Source: Coprinopsis marcescibilis (Eukaryota; Basidiomycota; Agaricomycetes; Agaricales; Psathyrellaceae). From it: 10,011 bases of DNA. Positions 6,450 through 10,011 of this stretch are shown piece after piece. Numbering within the stretch: position 1 is the stretch's first letter; every line of letters starts with the position of its first letter. The position numbers and the translations under genes are program-made. The notes beneath the pieces were generated by a model that was given only the letters and a program-made list of their open reading frames with translations, ran no database searches and had not been told where the DNA came from. The stretch spans positions 1,316 to 11,326 of the forward strand of contig ML210618.1 of the NCBI GenBank assembly GCA_004369085.1, written 5' to 3'.

Positions 6450-8432
6450 CTTGGATCATACGGTCGAACTGCTGAAAATGGGAGTGCAAATTACACGGCT
6501 GAAGCGAGCTGTTGGTTTCACTCCTTTGAGTGGATACCGTCCTGCCCTGCTAAGCAAGCTGTTGGTTTCACTCCTTTGAGTGGATACCGTCCTGCCCTGC
6601 TAAGCAAGCTGGGAACGACATTTGTACATCGCTTTGAGCGAGGTGGGGAGCTGTCCGATCTGGATGAAGCCATTGCAGCGCTGCAGAATGCTGTGTTGCC
6701 CACCCCCCCTGGTCACACAGACCTGCCTGGACAACTCAGCAACCTTGGCAACTCGTTCCTATGTCGTTTCTACCGAACAGGCGAGCTGCCTGATGTTGCG
6801 GAGGCAATTGTATTCCAGCAGAGGGCTGTCAAACTCACTCCCCTTGGTCACGCAGACCTCCCTGGACGACTCAGTAACCTCGGAAACCCGTTCTCAGGGC
6901 GCTTCAAAAGAACAGGCGAGCTGGCTGACATTGCGAACGCAATTGAGTTCAAGCAGAGAGCTCTCGAATTCGCTCCCCCTTGTCATGCAGACCTCACTCG
7001 ATGGCTCAGCAACCTCGGGAACTCCTTCAAACGTCGCTTCGATCGAACAGGCAAGCTATGCGATATTGCGGAGGCAATCGCATCACAGCAGAGAGCTCTA
7101 CAGCTCACTCCCCCTGGTCACGCAGAGTTGCCCGGACGGCTCAGCAGCCTCGGGAATTCATTCCTGAGCCGGTTCGAACGCACAGGTGATTTGTCTGACG
7201 TCACGAATGCAATCACATCCCAGCAGAGAGCTGTCGAGCTCACTCCCCTTGGCCACTCGTACCTCCCTGGACGGCTCGGCAACCTCGGGAACTCGTTCTT
7301 GAGGCGATTCGAACGAACAGGCGTGATGTCTGACATCACAGGGTCAAGCGTATCGTATCAGCGAGCTGTCGAGCTCACTCCCTCTGGTCATGCAGACCTT
7401 CCTGGACGGCTCAGCAACCTCGGGTATTCGTGCCTAAGCCACTTCGACCAAACAGGCAGGCTATCAGATGTGGCGGAGGCAATCGCATCACACGAGAGAG
7501 CTCCTGAGCTCACGCCGCCTGGTCATGCAGACCTCCCAAAACGACTCAGCAGCCTCAGGAGCTCGTTGCTAAGCCGCTTCGAGCGAACAGGAGAACTGTC
7601 TGACATTACGAATGCAATCACATCGCACCAGAGAGCTTTTGATCTCTCTCCCCCTGGTCACGCAGACCTTCCTGGATGGCTCACCAACCTTGGGAGCTCG
7701 TTCCTAAGCCGCTTTGAACGAACGGGCGAGCTCTCTGATATTGCAGAAGCAATCGCATCGCACCAGGGAGCGGTCGAGCTCACTCCCCTTGGTCATGCAG
7801 ACCTCCCTGGACGGCTCAACAACCTCGGGAACTCGTTTTTAAGCCACTTCGAGCGAACAGGCGAGCTGTCCGATATTGCGGAGGCCATGGCATCCCACCA
7901 GAGAGTTCTCGAGCTTGCTTCCCCTGGCCACGCATACCTCCCTCTATGGCTCAGCAACCTCGGGACCTCGTTCCCAAGGCGCTTCGAACAAACAGGCGAG
8001 CTGTCTGACATTGCGGAGGCAATCTTGACGGAGCAGAGAGCTCTTGAGCTCACTCCGCCTGGTCACGCAGACCTCCCTGGATACCTCAGCCATCTTGGCA
8101 ACTCACTTGAAACTCGCTTTCACAAGACACTGAGTCCTGATGACCTCAAGGAGTCCATTGCACATTACAAGTCTGCTGCAACCTCCACCTCTGGCCCACC
8201 ATCACTCAAGTTCAGCGCCGCCAAACGTTGGGCTACACTACTTCATCGTCATCTTCCCGCCTCTCCCGAAACACTCCTTGCATTTGAGACTGCCGTCAGG
8301 CTCGTCTCTGTGATAGCTGGCTTTGAGCACACCGTGCAACACCGTGCAACACCGACATTCGCAACTCCAGATCATTTCCAGTTTCACTCTTCAGGCGGCT
8401 GCAGCTGCATGTGCTTTTTGTCGACCAGATAA
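6450..8432 (+). CDS. Tandem TPR repeat region of the TPR-CHAT protein
   Basis: The frame is open from the TAA at 6447 to a TAA at 8430-8432. It encodes about twelve 45-residue units of the form LPGRLSNLGNSFLSRFERTG / ELSDIAEAIASHQRAVEL / TPPGHAD, one every 135 bp (starts at 6588, 6723 ... 8073). These are helical TPR-like hairpins that form a superhelical scaffold for ligand or partner binding. The twelfth unit diverges (KTLSPDDLKESIAHYK) and is followed by AAKRWATLLHRH, the usual cap. No ATG lies near the start of the frame: the first in-frame Met codon is inside unit 6, so any product would need upstream exons or another start. The true frame leaves this one at the 10-bp duplication (8331-8350); the last 30 residues before 8432 are out of frame. 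Units 5 to 11 are the most alike, pointing to recent expansion or gene conversion. Confidence 0.8.
   Translation, partial: LGSYGRTAENGSANYTAEASCWFHSFEWIPSCPAKQAVGFTPLSGYRPALLSKLGTTFVHRFERGGELSDLDEAIAALQNAVLPTPPGHTDLPGQLSNLGNSFLCRFYRTGELPDVAEAIVFQQRAVKLTPLGHADLPGRLSNLGNPFSGRFKRTGELADIANAIEFKQRALEFAPPCHADLTRWLSNLGNSFKRRFDRTGKLCDIAEAIASQQRALQLTPPGHAELPGRLSSLGNSFLSRFERTGDLSDVTNAITSQQRAVELTPLGHSYLPGRLGNLGNSFLRRFERTGVMSDITGSSVSYQRAVELTPSGHADLPGRLSNLGYSCLSHFDQTGRLSDVAEAIASHERAPELTPPGHADLPKRLSSLRSSLLSRFERTGELSDITNAITSHQRAFDLSPPGHADLPGWLTNLGSSFLSRFERTGELSDIAEAIASHQGAVELTPLGHADLPGRLNNLGNSFLSHFERTGELSDIAEAMASHQRVLELASPGHAYLPLWLSNLGTSFPRRFEQTGELSDIAEAILTEQRALELTPPGHADLPGYLSHLGNSLETRFHKTLSPDDLKESIAHYKSAATSTSGPPSLKFSAAKRWATLLHRHLPASPETLLAFETAVRLVSVIAGFEHTVQHRATPTFATPDHFQFHSSGGCSCMCFLSTR
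6507..6611 (+). repeat. 50-bp perfect tandem duplication
   Basis: GTTGGTTTCACTCCTTTGAG... at 6511-6560 is repeated exactly at 6561-6610, with AGCT on the left also shared. The unit encodes the start of the first TPR unit (AVGFTPLSGYRPALLSKL). Because 50 is not a multiple of three, the two copies are read in different frames. The upstream frame (AENGSANYTAEAS) reads the first copy in the wrong frame and the second copy in the TPR frame. Confidence 0.92.
6588..8207 (+). repeat. Array of twelve 135-bp TPR-coding repeats
   Basis: At DNA level the array repeats every 135 bp with no indels, for example CTCAGCAACCTCGGGAACTC and TCTGACATTGCGGAGGCAAT recurring. The core RF-x-x-TG-x-L-x-DI and the GHADLP junction are kept in nearly all units. 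Changes such as GSSVS for AEAIAS in unit 6 (about 7340) show relaxed selection in single units. Confidence 0.85.
8331..8350 (+). repeat. 10-bp tandem duplication causing a frameshift
   Basis: ACCGTGCAAC occurs twice in a row. With one copy the reading is EHTVQHRHSQLQIISSFT, which is what follows TPR arrays in this family. With two copies the frame moves and stops at TAA 8430-8432. Confidence 0.85.
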
Positions 8433-9092
8433 AGCCATAGAAGGGCTTGAGCATGGCCGTTGCCTCGTCTGGAGCCAGCTCAATCATCTGCGCACTCCGT
8501 TGGATGACCTGCGGGCATCCCATCCGGACTTTCCCATCGTGTATCGAACATTTCGAAGACACTGGAAAGTGCTGGTTATCGTGCCAGTCGACCAAGTACG
8601 ACTACGGCTACCCAAATGCTGATGTCGGAGAAGGCCGACGCGGAGGAATCGGAAGCTCGCTCTCATATTTATTTAGCAAAGGAATGGGATAACGTCCTCG
8701 ATACCATTCGATCCACTGTCCCTGGCTTCGAGAACTTCCTCCTGCCCCCGTCATGCTCGACGTTGCTTCAAAATCTCCCAGATTCTGGCTGGGTTATCGT
8801 CATAAACGTTCACGAAGACCGCAGTGATGCCCTTGCACTGAGAGCTGGACTCGACAAGCCCATTCACATCGAGCTACCCGGCTTTTCCCCAGGAAAGGCT
8901 GACAAACTACGCGAGAATCTGACAAAACATCTCGTCGAGTCCAAATTGCGGATGCGAGAAGCTATCGTGGACGAGGATGACGAACGAGGGTGCAAACCTG
9001 TTGGATCGAGCAAAGGCACTGGTATCCGCGACGTACTCGCGTATCTGTGGAAGGAGATGATGAAGCCAATACTGGATGCTCTCGGGCTATCG
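8340..9092 (+). CDS. Helical linker between TPR array and CHAT domain
   Basis: From about 8340 the frame reads QLQIISSFTLQAAAAACAF, KAIEGLEHGRCLVWSQLN and HLRTPLDDLRA. This is the conserved 'LE.GR...W.Q...LR.PLD.L' block of TPR-CHAT proteins. Near 8527-8529 one base appears lost, and the next frame continues with HRVSNISKTLESAG, AEESEARSHIYLAKEWDNVL and GFENFL. After this come WVIVINVHEDRSDALALRAG and LWKEMMKPILDALGLS, the first strands and helices of the CHAT peptidase region. The segment ends at 9092 with a clean donor GTAAGC. The 8530-9092 frame equals the TPR frame, because the +10 and -1 changes sum to +9. The family identity is well supported by order and motif. Confidence 0.7.
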
Positions 9093-9144
9093 GTAAGCTC
9101 TTATATCCAACGAATATCATCACATAATCTTAAACAGTGCGCAG
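9093..9144 (+). other. Intron before the CHAT catalytic exon
   Basis: The donor GTAAGC follows ALGLS in phase 0. Two acceptors compete: AAACAG ending 9137 and TGCGCAG ending 9144. Only 9144 gives RSPPELPRIWWCATGPLAF, the expected CHAT sequence. Use of 9137 shifts the frame and stops at 9273-9275. Length with 9144 is 52 bp, normal for this DNA. Confidence 0.75.
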
Positions 9145-9957
9145 CGATCCCCACCAGAGCTACCGAGGATCTGGTGGTGCGCCACGGGGCCGCTGGCATT
9201 TCTTCCTCTCCACGCAGCCGGGCTCTACGAGAAAATGAACTCACACACCATCTTCGACTACACTATTTCGTCTAACACTCCAACCGTCACTTTCCTCACC
9301 AATCGTGTTAAAAATACTCACAGAGCTCCCGAAGACGCTTCTGGATTATTGCTGGTGAGCCAGCCGAGCACACCCGGTCTCTCTCGCATCCCAGGCACCA
9401 CGAAAGAAGTACGTGCTATCCAAACGCAGCTCGCTACCTCTGGAGTACGCCAGTTTATGGTACTCGAAGGCGCAGCTGCGACGGTTGAAGATGGGTTGAA
9501 GCAGATGGAGAACTACAGCTGTGTCCATCTCGCATGCCACGCCATTCAAGCCAAGGCTGAGCCCCTTCAAAGCGGCTTCTACTTTCAGGATGGCACCCTC
9601 AGCTTATCCACAATCATCAAGAAGGACTTGAAGCACGCCGATCTTGCATTTTTATCAGCCTGCCAGACGAGCGTTGGCGAGGAGAAGCTATCTGAGGAGG
9701 CCGTCCATCTGGCGGGTGGGATGCTCGCAGCGGGATATCGTGGGGTCGTGGCGACGATGTGGCCGATCCGGGACCAACAGGTCCCTCAAGTCGCCGAGGA
9801 CTTTTACGAGTACCTTTTGGCTGAAGGTGGGACGGGGATCAACGGATCGAGAGCATCGTATGCCCTGCATCACGCCATACAGAAGTGGAGGACATGATGC
9901 GACAATTCCGAGTCTTCACTGCTCACTTGGGTTCCCTATGTTCACTTTGGTTTATGA
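9145..9957 (+). CDS. CHAT domain (caspase-like peptidase), catalytic exon
   Basis: The exon opens with PRIWWCATGPLAFLPLHAAG, the start of the CHAT core, followed by SSNTPTVTFLTNRVKN and IPGTTKEVRAIQTQL. The catalytic His lies in HLACHA (codon 9538-9540) and the catalytic Cys in LAFLSACQTS (codon 9661-9663). EEAVHLAGGMLAAGYRGVVATMWPI then forms the substrate-pocket side that is conserved in the family. The dyad, its spacing (41 residues) and the flanking strands are intact. A TGA at 9895-9897 ends the frame after YALHHAIQKWRT, but the same frame continues past it to SLLTWVPYVHFGL and a natural stop at 9955-9957. This tail is the usual C-terminus, so the TGA is a nonsense change (CGA to TGA would suffice). 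Function: cysteine endopeptidase acting after a basic or family-specific residue, target unknown; upstream TPRs would control it. Confidence 0.85.
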
Positions 9958-10011
9958 TTTCAGTTGCTTTTCCTTGCACAGCGTATTGCACCTCAACATC
10001 CATACTCCTGC

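Larger units (their letters stand above)
5441..9957 (+). pseudogene. TPR-CHAT caspase-like protein gene, multiply broken
   Basis: This is the whole footprint of one rightward gene. The layout is an N-terminal beta-rich region (5441-6036), a linker (6077-6590), about twelve 45-residue TPR units (6588-8207), a helical linker (8210-9092) and a CHAT peptidase domain (9145-9957). CHAT proteins are clan CD (caspase-related) cysteine peptidases; relatives in bacteria cleave gasdermins or other effectors after sensing infection. Visible introns are 5512-5569, 6017-6076, 6191-6234 and 9093-9144. The 6017-6234 splices bring the frame into the TPR frame with correct phase. Lesions in order: frame changes near 5646 and 5757; stops at 6157, 6354, 6360 and 6447; 50-bp duplication 6511-6610; 10-bp duplication 8331-8350; one-base loss near 8527; TGA at 9895. 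Several lesions could individually be assembly errors, but together they argue for a pseudogene. Confidence 0.7.

Noticed and set aside
7118..8053. Minus-strand ORFs inside the TPR array
   Set aside because: They repeat every 135 bp with the array and are mirror shadows of the TPR frame.

Overview
The window looks like nuclear DNA of a filamentous basidiomycete, probably an Agaricomycete. Introns are very short (about 44 to 62 bp) with GTAAGT/GTGAGC-type donors. Coding regions are GC-richer than the spacers. The gene families seen (a tandem TPR protein with a C-terminal CHAT protease, a NACHT-type NLR fragment, a DUF6729-like AT-hook protein and an LTR retroelement) are typical of accessory regions in these fungi. 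No tRNA, rRNA or CRISPR array was seen.

Layout, left to right. 1-469: polypurine tract and an apparently complete 3' LTR (TGTTA...TAACA, 433 bp, TATA box) of a retrotransposon lying mostly to the left. 470-1208 (minus): end of a NACHT/NLR gene with an in-frame TAG, cut by the LTR inside an exon. 1209-1616: no coding signal. 1617-2542 (minus): unrecognised multi-exon gene with three phase-matched 3' exons and a frame-broken 5' part. 2680-2991 (plus): conserved-looking unrecognised reading frame. 3232-3546: degenerate GC-rich minisatellite. About 3550-4925 (minus): DUF6729-like gene with AT-hooks, broken by nonsense codons and truncated where it meets the minisatellite. 4981-5440: AT-rich spacer. 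5441-9957 (plus): large multi-exon TPR-CHAT gene with at least twelve 45-residue repeats and an intact His/Cys dyad, but with many lesions.

Interpretation. TPR-CHAT proteins are caspase-like proteases, and NACHT NLRs are sensor ATPases; both are linked to self/non-self recognition or regulated cell death in fungi and bacteria. Here both kinds of gene sit within 10 kb with a retroelement and a transposon-like gene, and all are damaged in recognisable ways: retroelement insertion, nonsense changes (several explicable as C-to-T at CpG), tandem duplications of 50 bp and 10 bp, and single-base indels. The best reading is a decaying accessory immune-gene/transposon region, not a working operon-like system. 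The strongest observations are the detailed lesion map of the TPR-CHAT gene, two near-compensating frameshifts in it, and the CpG decay of three AT-hook motifs.
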